Shown in pieces: positions 23,799 through 32,020 of a DNA stretch of 64,000 bases. Both the position numbers and the translations under genes were made by a program. How positions within the stretch are numbered: the stretch's first letter is position 1; each line of letters opens with the position of its first letter. The notes under the pieces are model-generated. The model was not told the DNA's origin. It did no database searches and worked only from the letters and a program-made list of their open reading frames with translations. The DNA is from DAOUJI01 sp965219565 (GTDB lineage: Bacteria > Chloroflexota > Dehalococcoidia > Lucifugimonadales > JAGWBF01), in NCBI GenBank assembly GCA_965219565.1, contig OZ244780.1:2108001-2172000 (forward strand), given 5' to 3'.

Positions 23799-25097
23799 TT
23801 GGCCAGGCAGGCGCTGCGTCGGCCACGGACCCTGCGCGGCGCAGTCGACATACCCGGCGACAAGTCCGTCTCCCATAGGGCGTTGATGTTCAACGCTCTT
23901 GCGAGCGGGTCCGCTACAATCGCGGGCCTTTCTTTTGGGCAGGACGTGGTTTCGACCATGGGCTGCATGAGCAGCCTCGGAGTCGAGTTCGAGTCGTCCG
24001 AGGGACAGGTCACCGTCCACGGCTCCGGAGGATTGCTCCAGGAGTCTACGGACATCTTGGACGCCGGCAACAGCGGCACTTCCATGAGGTTGCTTTCAGG
24101 GCTCCTCGCAGGCCAGCCTATCTTCTCCATACTGACAGGGGACGGCTCCCTCAGAACGCGCCCTATGGGACGGGTCATCACGCCTTTGTCCCAAATGGGG
24201 GCGGCCATTTCGGGCAGGAACGGAAACACACTGGCACCCCTGGCCATACGAGGGGGTTCCCTTAAGGGCATCGAATACTCAATGCCTGTGGCCAGCGGCC
24301 AGGTCAAGTCAGCAATAATCCTTGCAGGCATCTACGCCGACGGAGAAACGCTGATACACCAGCCCGCCAGGTCAAGGGACCACACTGAGCGCATGCTCAA
24401 CGCCATGGGCGCTTCCATAGAAGAAGACGGTCTCTCCATACGTGTGACGCCTGCGTCGCTTACGGCCGTGGACGTTTCCGTGCCTGGAGACATTAGCTCC
24501 GCAGCTTTCTGGCTGGCGGCAGGGGCCTGCCACCCGGACGCCAGAGTTTCCGTTCGGGGAGTGGGGATCAATCCCACTCGAAACGGCATTCTGGACGTAC
24601 TGGAGGAAATGGGCGCCGACATCTCTTATGTAAACCCCCGGACGGAAGGCGGAGAGCCAGTGGCCGACCTGGTGGTGCAATCCAGTCAACTGAAGGGCAT
24701 CCACATCGGCGGAGACACCGTCCCTCGGATGATAGACGAGATGCCGGTTCTGGCGGTGGCGGCGTGTTTCGCTGACGGCGTTACGCGCATCACCGACGCC
24801 GAGGAGCTAAGGCACAAGGAATCGGACAGGATCGCCACGATGGTCCGGGAGTTGTCGCGTCTTGGAGCGCGAATAGAGGAGCTTCCCGACGGCATGGTGA
24901 TTCACGGCACGGGAAAGCTGGCCGGAGCGCCCTGCGACAGCTACGACGACCACAGAATTGCCATGTCTCTGGCCGTTGCGGGGATGCTGGCCGACGATGA
25001 GACGATCATAGACGGTTCCGAGTCTGTAGACGTGTCGTACCCGCAGTTTTGGGACCACCTCTTCTCCCTGGGAGATATTCCGGTGGAGGCGGGATGA
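23799..25097 (+). CDS. aroA: 3-phosphoshikimate 1-carboxyvinyltransferase (EPSP synthase)
   Basis: Sixth step of the shikimate pathway, joining phosphoenolpyruvate to shikimate 3-phosphate. 432 residues, normal length. Visible: PGDKSVSHRALMFNALA (residues ~24-40), LDAGNSGTSMRLLSGLL (~84-100), RPMGRVITPLSQMG, DEMPVLAVAACFADG with the catalytic Asp/Glu, and RHKESDRIATMVREL. The start is TTG 23799, directly behind GGAGG and AGAGG. Its stop overlaps the gmk start (ATGA). Confidence 0.93.
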   Translation: MARQALRRPRTLRGAVDIPGDKSVSHRALMFNALASGSATIAGLSFGQDVVSTMGCMSSLGVEFESSEGQVTVHGSGGLLQESTDILDAGNSGTSMRLLSGLLAGQPIFSILTGDGSLRTRPMGRVITPLSQMGAAISGRNGNTLAPLAIRGGSLKGIEYSMPVASGQVKSAIILAGIYADGETLIHQPARSRDHTERMLNAMGASIEEDGLSIRVTPASLTAVDVSVPGDISSAAFWLAAGACHPDARVSVRGVGINPTRNGILDVLEEMGADISYVNPRTEGGEPVADLVVQSSQLKGIHIGGDTVPRMIDEMPVLAVAACFADGVTRITDAEELRHKESDRIATMVRELSRLGARIEELPDGMVIHGTGKLAGAPCDSYDDHRIAMSLAVAGMLADDETIIDGSESVDVSYPQFWDHLFSLGDIPVEAG

Positions 25098-25720
25098 CCC
25101 ACAAGGTCGACTCCTGCTACGAATCTTCCGCCCCACCCCTGTTGATAGTGCTGTCCGGCCCTTCCGGTGTTGGAAAAGACGCCGCGCTTAACGAGCTCCG
25201 CCGCATGGACCGTACGTGGCATTTCGCGGAAACCGCCACCACAAGGTCCATGCGCCCCGGCGAGACTCAGGGCAAACCGTACATATTCATGGACTCCGAC
25301 GCCTTCACCGAGCAAATCAAATCCGGGGAACTCTTGGAATACGCCCAGGTCTACGGCAATTGGTACGGGGTGCCCAAGGGTCCGGTGAGGGACGCCCTGG
25401 CCAACGGCCTCGATGTCATAGTCAAAGTGGACGTGCAGGGCGCCGCCACCATTCGGAAGTTGGCCCCGGAGACTGTGTCTATCTTCTTGGTCCCCGCTTC
25501 CCTCGACCAACTTAAGTCTCGCCTCAGAAAACGGGCTACCGAAACCGAGGCCGACATGGAACTGAGGACGGCCATAGTCGAGGAAGAGATGGAGCAAATG
25601 GCCTCCTTCGACTACAAGGTCGTAAACAAGGACGGGGGGCTGTCTGAAGCCGTGGCTGTCATCGACGCCATCATCACCGCCGAAAAACGCCGAATCCCGC
25701 CCCGCCGGGTGTCGATATAG
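25094..25720 (+). CDS. gmk: Guanylate kinase
   Basis: Phosphorylates GMP to GDP. 208 residues from ATG 25094, which overlaps the aroA stop. Visible: P-loop VLSGPSGVGKDAALNEL, where Asp follows the P-loop Lys instead of Ser/Thr, the GMP-binding TATTRSMRPGETQGKPYIF, LEYAQVYGNWYGVPKGPV and VKVDVQGAATIRK. All family segments are present. The Lys-Asp P-loop is a known minority variant as far as I recall, not evidence of loss. Confidence 0.9.
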   Translation: MTHKVDSCYESSAPPLLIVLSGPSGVGKDAALNELRRMDRTWHFAETATTRSMRPGETQGKPYIFMDSDAFTEQIKSGELLEYAQVYGNWYGVPKGPVRDALANGLDVIVKVDVQGAATIRKLAPETVSIFLVPASLDQLKSRLRKRATETEADMELRTAIVEEEMEQMASFDYKVVNKDGGLSEAVAVIDAIITAEKRRIPPRRVSI

Positions 25721-25741
25721 TGGCCGGAGGGACGCCCGACA

Positions 25742-26662
25742 GTGAATGACCTAGCCGTGGTCGTTCGAGGGCTGTACAAGTCCTATGGTTCTGTGGAGGC
25801 CGTGAGAGGCATCGACCTGGAAGTGTCCCGGGGCCAGGTTTTCGCGTTCCTGGGGCCCAACGGTGCAGGCAAGACGACTACAGTAGAGATACTGGAAGGC
25901 CACAGGCGCAGAGACTCCGGGGAAGTCACGGTGCTGGGATACGATCCCGCCAACAGCGATAAGGACTTCTTGAGTCGTATCGGAATAGTCCTGCAGACAA
26001 CCAGCGTGGAACCCTATTTGACCGTAAAGGAAACGCTGGAGGTTTTTGGCGGCTACTATCCCCATCCCCTCCCAGTAGACGAAACCCTGGATCTGGTGGG
26101 CTTGGTTGAACACAAGAACACCAGGGCCAGAAAGCTCTCCGGAGGTCTCCAGAGGAGGCTGGACGTAGCCATCGGGCTGATTGGGGACCCGGAACTGCTC
26201 TTTCTGGATGAGCCAACAACCGGTTTCGACCCCGTGGCGCGTCGGGAAGCCTGGGCGATGATCAGGAACCTTCGCTCACTGGACAAGACGGTTTTCTTGA
26301 CGACCCACTACCTAGACGAGGCGGAGAACCTGGCCGACAGGGTTGCAATCATAGTCCAGGGGCAGATAGCCGCCCAGGGGTCTCCCCAAGACTTGACCAG
26401 CATCGGAAACGCCACCGCCATATCCTTCAGACCGCCGCCCGAATCGCCGCCGCTTCCCGATGAATTCGACGCTGAGCCTGCGGCAACGGACGGGCTGGTG
26501 AGTATACGCACGTCCACTCCCACTGCGACGATGCACCGCCTGACCGGATGGGCCGTTGCCCAGAACGTGGAACTGGAAGACCTGACCGTCTCCCGACCGT
26601 CGCTGGAGGACGTCTACCTGGAGCTTGTTCCGCGAATGAACACAGAGAAGGACGCGGAATGA
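25742..26662 (+). CDS. ABC transporter ATP-binding protein (drug/antibiotic exporter type)
   Basis: 306 residues. Walker A FLGPNGAGKTTTVEIL, Q-loop around GIVLQTTSVEPYLTV, signature LSGGLQRRLDVAIGL, Walker B LLFLDEPTTGFDP and H-loop LTTHYLDEAENLAD. The C-terminal ~80 residues match the DrrA-type extension. The start is GTG 25742. The permease partner follows with an ATGA overlap. It probably exports a hydrophobic compound; the cargo is unknown. Confidence 0.88.
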   Translation: MNDLAVVVRGLYKSYGSVEAVRGIDLEVSRGQVFAFLGPNGAGKTTTVEILEGHRRRDSGEVTVLGYDPANSDKDFLSRIGIVLQTTSVEPYLTVKETLEVFGGYYPHPLPVDETLDLVGLVEHKNTRARKLSGGLQRRLDVAIGLIGDPELLFLDEPTTGFDPVARREAWAMIRNLRSLDKTVFLTTHYLDEAENLADRVAIIVQGQIAAQGSPQDLTSIGNATAISFRPPPESPPLPDEFDAEPAATDGLVSIRTSTPTATMHRLTGWAVAQNVELEDLTVSRPSLEDVYLELVPRMNTEKDAE

Positions 26663-27432
26663 ACTCCTTCGTGCTCGCGCTAAGGGAGGTGCGATATCAG
26701 AACCGTGCCTTCTGGCGCAACCCTCCCGCCGCCTTCTTCACGGTGGCCTTCCCACTGATGTTCCTGGTGATTTTCAACCTCATATTCGGGAGCCGAGAGT
26801 TCACTGTTCCTGGCGGAACAACCACCACGTCAACTTTCTACGTCCCCAGCATCGCGGCGTTATCGGTCATCAGCGCGTGCTACACCTACATCGCCATAGG
26901 CATTTCTTTCTCAAGAGATCTGGGACTTCTGAAACGCACTCGAGGCACCCCGCTTCCCAGTTGGGCATTCATGTTCGGCCGGTTCGCCCACGCTTGCCTT
27001 ATCGCATTGCTGCTTGTGGCTCTGGTGACAGGATTCGGAGTTCTCTTCTACGGAGTGGACGTGCCCACCAACACCATGCCCGCCTTCATCGTCACTGTGG
27101 CGGTTGGGGCAGCCGTATTCTCCATCCTTGGCTTGGCCATCACCGGGGCCGTTCCCAACGCCGACGCGTCTCCGGCGGTGGTCAACGGCACAATCCTGCC
27201 GTTGATGTTCATATCCGACATATTCATTCCCATGGACAACGCCCCTGAATGGTTGGCCATGTTCGCCAACATCTTTCCCGTAAGACACTTCTCTCTGGCG
27301 CTCCAGACGGCCTTCAACCCCTTTGAAACCGGGGCCGGGTTTGAATGGACTCACCTCGGCATAATGGGCGCATGGGGGGTCGTAGGGCTTATACTGGCCA
27401 TACGATTCTTCAGCTGGGAGCCTCGCAGATGA
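26659..27432 (+). CDS. ABC-2 type transporter permease
   Basis: 257 residues with six hydrophobic segments and an ABC-2 family layout. The conserved features include a cytoplasmic N-terminal helix (ALREVRYQNRAFWRNPPAAF), LKRTRGTPLPSWAFMFGRF and a C-terminal ISDIFIPMDNAPEWL. ATG 26659 overlaps the stop of the ATPase gene, and its own stop overlaps the lipA start. It forms the membrane half of a two-gene exporter. Confidence 0.87.
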   Translation: MNSFVLALREVRYQNRAFWRNPPAAFFTVAFPLMFLVIFNLIFGSREFTVPGGTTTTSTFYVPSIAALSVISACYTYIAIGISFSRDLGLLKRTRGTPLPSWAFMFGRFAHACLIALLLVALVTGFGVLFYGVDVPTNTMPAFIVTVAVGAAVFSILGLAITGAVPNADASPAVVNGTILPLMFISDIFIPMDNAPEWLAMFANIFPVRHFSLALQTAFNPFETGAGFEWTHLGIMGAWGVVGLILAIRFFSWEPRR

Positions 27433-28382
27433 CGGCCACACCCCATTCGACCGACCTGCCTCTCCGCGCGCCGGACTCCGGGCAGGAACATCCGCCCCGG
27501 CGTCTGCCGCCGTGGATGAAAGTGCGAATGCCCGGCGGACCGGAATACATCCGGCTCAAGAACCTGCTTCGGGAGTCGGAACTGCACACGGTCTGCGAGG
27601 AGGCCCGCTGCCCCAACATTGGCGAATGCTGGGAAAGGCGTTCCGCCACCTTCATGATTCTCGGCGATATTTGCACACGCCGGTGCCACTATTGCGCCGT
27701 GACCACCGGAAGACCCACTGGGCTGGACATGGCAGAACCAGACCGCCTCTCCAGGACCGTCCAGAAAATGGGGCTGCGGTATTGCGTCATAACCTCTGTC
27801 AACCGGGACGATTTGCCTGACGGCGGCTCACTGATATTCTCCATGTGCATCCGCAAGATACGTAAGCTTGCGCCGGAATGCAGGGTGGAAGTCCTCATCC
27901 CCGACTACGACGGATCGCTGCCCGCCCTCAAGACCACGGTGGAGGCGCGTCCGGCGGTCCTGAACCACAACATCGAGTCGGCCCGCCGCATTTTCCCTAA
28001 AGTCCGACCCAAGGGCGACTACCTCCGTTCAATTGACCTCCTGGCCCGCGTGAAAGACCTGGACCCGAACATGCCCACCAAGTCGGGCATCATAGTCGGC
28101 ATGGGTGAAGAGTGGGACGAAGTCATCGAGACCATGGAGGACCTGAGGTCCGTCGGATGCGACTTGCTCACCATCGGACAATACCTCCGCCCGTCGACAA
28201 ACCACGTGGCAATCCATCGCTTTTACACACCTGAAGAATTCGACAAACTTAGATTTTTGGGCGAGTCCATGGGGTTCAAGCACGTCGCCTCTGGCCCGCT
28301 GGTCCGAAGCTCATACCATGCCGACGACCAGCACGATGCAGCGTCAGCTCTCCTGGGCGTAAATAGCCCCAACGCTGGGTGA
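27429..28382 (+). CDS. lipA: Lipoyl synthase
   Basis: Radical SAM enzyme that inserts two sulfurs into protein-bound octanoyl groups. 317 residues from ATG 27429, which overlaps the permease stop. The auxiliary cluster cysteines are Cys56, Cys61 and Cys67 (TVCEEARCPNIGECW). The radical SAM cluster is Cys82, Cys86 and Cys89 (ICTRRCHYCAV). The C-terminal RSSYHADDQ contains the conserved Arg-Ser-Ser-Tyr. No lipB lies next to it. It ends the run of coupled plus-strand genes that starts at 21931. Confidence 0.93.
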   Translation: MTATPHSTDLPLRAPDSGQEHPPRRLPPWMKVRMPGGPEYIRLKNLLRESELHTVCEEARCPNIGECWERRSATFMILGDICTRRCHYCAVTTGRPTGLDMAEPDRLSRTVQKMGLRYCVITSVNRDDLPDGGSLIFSMCIRKIRKLAPECRVEVLIPDYDGSLPALKTTVEARPAVLNHNIESARRIFPKVRPKGDYLRSIDLLARVKDLDPNMPTKSGIIVGMGEEWDEVIETMEDLRSVGCDLLTIGQYLRPSTNHVAIHRFYTPEEFDKLRFLGESMGFKHVASGPLVRSSYHADDQHDAASALLGVNSPNAG

Positions 28383-28441
28383 AACCGGTGGGCGGCGCCG
28401 TTCCCTTGGTTTCCCTGTAGATTCAGACCCAGAGGAGTCTG

Positions 28442-29107
28442 TTACTTAAAAAGATCGATCAGGTCGGAGATGCATTCAAAAGTATAGTCAGGGTTCTCTG
28501 CCAACAACTTTTCAGCAGCCAAGCTCCCCCACAACGCGGCGCCGCTGGCGGCTCCAAGGCTGCCGGCGCATTTCACGTCCACCCAACTGTCCCCAACGTA
28601 TAACGTCTGGTGCGGCAAGATGCTTAGCCCGGAGCACACCATTCCCAGCCCTCGGGGATCAGGTTTGTTTGGCCTGTCGTCTTCCATAAACAAGACTGTA
28701 TCGAACAAGCCTCCAACTTCCGATCTGTTCAACTCCGGAGCGCCGTACTCCTTCCGTTTGTCCGACAACAGACCAAGTGACAAACCGGATTCCTTAAGGG
28801 CCTGCAACGCCGCCGCCGCTCCGTCAAATAACTTGGTCATCGTCGCGACGTTCCGATCGTAAAACTCGATGTAAACCCTGACAGCCTCGGGCGTGCCTAT
28901 TGGCAACAAACTCTCCACATGTTCGAAGAAGGGCATCGAGTAGTAACGGTCGACGATTAGGTCTTCGGGAGGAACGGGCTGTTTGGTAGACCGGGCCGCA
29001 TGGGCGACCGCCTTCAGGTGCAACGCCCAGCCGTTCAGCAAGGTCTGGTCCCAGTCAAATACGATTAGCCTGATGTTGGCCGGTGAAACAGTCCTGCGTT
29101 GAGCCAT
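28442..29107 (-). CDS. HAD superfamily hydrolase (Gph-like phosphatase)
   Basis: 221 residues. Motif I IRLIVFDWDQTLLNGWALHL, with Trp between the two catalytic Asp residues. A helical cap follows, then motif II LGLLSDKRK, motif III lysine FMEDDRPNKPDPRGLGMV and motif IV LYVGDSWVDVKCAGSLGA. The phosphate-ester substrate is unknown. It is convergent with lipA. Confidence 0.82.
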   Translation of the reverse strand: MAQRRTVSPANIRLIVFDWDQTLLNGWALHLKAVAHAARSTKQPVPPEDLIVDRYYSMPFFEHVESLLPIGTPEAVRVYIEFYDRNVATMTKLFDGAAAALQALKESGLSLGLLSDKRKEYGAPELNRSEVGGLFDTVLFMEDDRPNKPDPRGLGMVCSGLSILPHQTLYVGDSWVDVKCAGSLGAASGAALWGSLAAEKLLAENPDYTFECISDLIDLFK

Positions 29108-29147
29108 ACGGCGCTATTATATAGGCAGTCCCGCTAAGAGGTGACTC

Positions 29148-29453
29148 TTGACCCCTTCATCCTTTGAAATCACCCGCACCGATTCCCATACCGAATGGGC
29201 CCAGATTCTCGACGGACGGCTTACAGTCCACCGGTCTACCGCGCAAGGGGACGAGGCGTTGGTCCAGTGGGAATGGAACACGGTATGCAACCTCGTGTCA
29301 TGGATGACTGACTGCGACGGACCTGTATTCTCTGCGCTCACCGGGCCTATGGCAGCCCAAATACGGGACTCCGCACGAGAACTCGGAATGACCCCCGAAA
29401 TGTTCGTCTGGCACGCCGTCAAGGTGTTCATAGAAGTGGGCCAGAACTCCTGA
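29148..29453 (+). CDS. Small unknown protein
   Basis: 101 residues, no recognised family. The start is TTG 29148 with GAGGTG five bases upstream. The N-terminal half is beta-rich (FEITRTDSHTEWAQILDGRL). The C-terminal half is helical (MAAQIRDSARELGMTPEMFV, then WHAVKVFIEVGQN) and faintly resembles a ribbon-helix-helix end. It ends six bases before the amidohydrolase start, so the two are probably co-transcribed. Confidence 0.55.
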   Translation: MTPSSFEITRTDSHTEWAQILDGRLTVHRSTAQGDEALVQWEWNTVCNLVSWMTDCDGPVFSALTGPMAAQIRDSARELGMTPEMFVWHAVKVFIEVGQNS

Positions 29454-29459
29454 GTCAGC

Positions 29460-31025
29460 ATGGCTTCCCACGAGCCTCCGGACCTTCTTCTGACCAACGC
29501 ACGAATCCTCCGGTTTCGCGGCTCCGGAGGCTCTTCTGACACTGGCTTCTTAGGAGTCCGCAACGGCCGCATCAGCGTCATCGGGCCTCAATCTGGTGCG
29601 TCACGCTGGACCGACTTGTCCACAAGAATCATCGACTGTCAGGGCATGACCCTCGCGCCAGGCTTCATAGACGCCCACTGCCATCTCTTAGCCCTCGGTT
29701 ATGGTCTAGGTAATGTTGATTGCCGACCTTCAGCCGTGAGGTCGGTCCTAGACATACAGGACGCCATACGAGCAAGGGCCGCATCCACGCCCGGCGACCA
29801 GTGGATTCGAGGCCGCGGCTACCAGGAATTCCATCTATCCGAAAAGCGGCACCCAACCCGCTGGGACCTGGACGCCGTTGTCTCCGACCGACCGGTGCGT
29901 CTGGACCACCAGTCGGGCCATGGAATGACGCTGAACAGCCGGGCCCTTGAGCTGATTGGCATCGGCGTCGACACTCCCGACCCTCACGACGGCATCATTC
30001 AGAGGAACGAAGCGGGCGTCCCCACCGGGCTGCTGTTGGAGATGGCCGGTCATGTACGGCCCTATATGCCCAAGCCTTCGCCCCAGGAGGCCATGGAAGC
30101 GCTGTATGGCGCCAGCGCTTTGTTGTTGTCAAAAGGGGTCACGTCAGTCCATGACGCTGGACCCAGCAACGGCCCTGGGCGATGGAGACTCTTCAGGCAG
30201 GCTGTTAATTCCGGCAGGCCCATGCCCAGATTGACCATGATGCCTGCCGTGTCTCAGTTGAAAGCCGTTGAAGCCGAAATGGATGACGACGCCGATCCGG
30301 TTGCCCTGGCGCATCGGCTCTCCCTGGGGACATGCAAGCTGATGGTCACCCTAACGACAGGAGCTCTCCAGCCGCCTGTAGAGGAGCTGAGGCGTCTTGT
30401 ATTCCAAGCCCATGAACAGGGACGGCAGACAGCCTTCCACGCCGTTGAAAGCGAGGTTATCGAGGCTGTCGCGAAGACCCTGGTTGAAGCGCAGTACAAG
30501 TTTCCTCGGCGGCGTCTCCGCAACCGAATCGAGCATTGCGCCGAAGCGCCCCCGCACATCATCGACCTGGTGCGGAACAGCGGAGCCGTGGTCGTGACCA
30601 ATCCGGGATTCATATACGGAAACGGGGGCCGGTACATCCGAACGACAGCACCGGACATGACGCCTCACCTATACCCCGCAGGACGGTTGAGGTCGTCGGG
30701 AGTCCGCGTGGCGGCGGGTTCCGACGCGCCCGTGACTGACCCGAATCCGCTCATTTCCATATACAGCACCGTCACCCGCAAGACTAGGGAGGGAGAAGTC
30801 CTCGGCCAAGACCAGCGCGTAGGGGCATGGGAGGCTCTGAAAATGCATACTCTGGCCGGAGCTTACGCGTCATTCGCCGAAAACGACGCCGGCTCCATTG
30901 CGGTGGGCAAGATGGCGGACCTAGTGTTGTTGGACAATGACCCAACAGAAATAGACGCGGAGGGCATCAAGGACGTCCGTGTATTCAAGACTATTGTGGG
31001 CGGCGAGACTGTCTGGGAAAGCTAG
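29460..31025 (+). CDS. Amidohydrolase family protein (YtcJ-like)
   Basis: 521 residues, metal-dependent hydrolase of the amidohydrolase 3 group. Visible: N-terminal composite sheet LLLTNARILRF, metal site LAPGFIDAHCHLLALGYGL (residues ~64-82), VTSVHDAGPSNGPGRW, the HAVESEVIEAV histidine, NRIEHCAEAPPHI with the metal-bridging His, and AAGSDAPVTDPNPLISIYS with the catalytic Asp. The C-terminal GSIAVGKMADLVLLDNDPTEI is standard. The substrate is not known. It overlaps the convergent prenyl synthase gene by four bases. Confidence 0.87.
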   Translation: MASHEPPDLLLTNARILRFRGSGGSSDTGFLGVRNGRISVIGPQSGASRWTDLSTRIIDCQGMTLAPGFIDAHCHLLALGYGLGNVDCRPSAVRSVLDIQDAIRARAASTPGDQWIRGRGYQEFHLSEKRHPTRWDLDAVVSDRPVRLDHQSGHGMTLNSRALELIGIGVDTPDPHDGIIQRNEAGVPTGLLLEMAGHVRPYMPKPSPQEAMEALYGASALLLSKGVTSVHDAGPSNGPGRWRLFRQAVNSGRPMPRLTMMPAVSQLKAVEAEMDDDADPVALAHRLSLGTCKLMVTLTTGALQPPVEELRRLVFQAHEQGRQTAFHAVESEVIEAVAKTLVEAQYKFPRRRLRNRIEHCAEAPPHIIDLVRNSGAVVVTNPGFIYGNGGRYIRTTAPDMTPHLYPAGRLRSSGVRVAAGSDAPVTDPNPLISIYSTVTRKTREGEVLGQDQRVGAWEALKMHTLAGAYASFAENDAGSIAVGKMADLVLLDNDPTEIDAEGIKDVRVFKTIVGGETVWES

Positions 31026-32020
31026 CGGTTGCGCTCCATCACGTATCGGGTCAGCTCTTCAAGCGAGTCCCGCGCCGGGGTTGTGGGCAAACCGGCCAAA
31101 GCCTCGCGGGCTGTGCTGCAATAGCCCCGGGCCACGGCGTAGCAGTCGTCTATGATGTCAGAGTTCTGTATCATCTCCACCGCTTCCCGTAGACGCTCGC
31201 CGTTGCCGTTGTTTTCGGACCTGAACAGTTCCTCGATGGGGTTGGAGTCAGGGTAACGCTCCAAGAGCATGATGCCCGGAAGCGTCAACACTCCCTGTTG
31301 CAGGTCGTTGCCCACGGGCTTGCCTATCTGGTTGGCGTCCCCCTCCACGTCCAAAATGTCGTCCACCACCTGGAAGGCCATGCCCAGGTTGTAGCCGTAG
31401 GTGTCCAGGGCTTGGGCGGTCTCCTCAGGCGCTCCGGAGAGCAGCGCTCCCGTCTCCGCCGAGGTCCGGAACAGTGAGGAGGTCTTCCGGTAGATGCGGT
31501 CGCTGTAGTCCTCCGTCTTCTGTTTCCAATTCTTTGTGTTGAAATACTCCAGCAGCTCTCCGCTGGACAACTCCATGATTGTCTCTGAAAAACGCCGGAT
31601 CACCCGTATGTTGTTGGTGTCGCACACGAAAGTGGCGGACGTGGCGAATACGTAGTCGCCTATCAACACCGCCACGTCCTTGCCCCAACGGTCGCTCACG
31701 GTTGCTTTTCCGCGGCGCAGCGACGAATTGTCCACCGTGTCGTCGTGTATCAGCGTCGCGATGTGGAGAAGCTCCACCGCCGCCGCCATAGTGATGGGGT
31801 TGTCGTGGTCATGAGGATGGAACATGGACGCCAGCAGCGTGATCGCGGGCCGCACCCTCTTGCCTCCAGCCTGGAGCACGTAGTCTAACAGGCTGACCAA
31901 GTAAGGGCTCTCCGCCTGCCCAAGGTTACGCAAACGGGATTCCACGTCCAGAAGCTTGCCTATGACCGGTTCGTATATCTCCTGTGTGCGGGCGTCCAGA
32001 CCTTTAAGCATCTCACCCAT
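31022..32020 (-). CDS. Polyprenyl diphosphate synthase (trans, long chain)
   Basis: 332 residues, class I isoprenoid synthase making the prenyl chain for quinones or a similar lipid. First Asp-rich motif ATLIHDDTVDNSSLRRGKAT (residues ~90-109) and second motif MAFQVVDDILDVEGDANQIG (~214-233). KRVRPAITLLAS holds the substrate-binding Lys/Arg. The start is ATG 32020, right after the metG stop. Its nearest GGGAG sites lie in the 18-bp tandem duplication at the end of metG. Confidence 0.87.
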   Translation of the reverse strand: MGEMLKGLDARTQEIYEPVIGKLLDVESRLRNLGQAESPYLVSLLDYVLQAGGKRVRPAITLLASMFHPHDHDNPITMAAAVELLHIATLIHDDTVDNSSLRRGKATVSDRWGKDVAVLIGDYVFATSATFVCDTNNIRVIRRFSETIMELSSGELLEYFNTKNWKQKTEDYSDRIYRKTSSLFRTSAETGALLSGAPEETAQALDTYGYNLGMAFQVVDDILDVEGDANQIGKPVGNDLQQGVLTLPGIMLLERYPDSNPIEELFRSENNGNGERLREAVEMIQNSDIIDDCYAVARGYCSTAREALAGLPTTPARDSLEELTRYVMERNR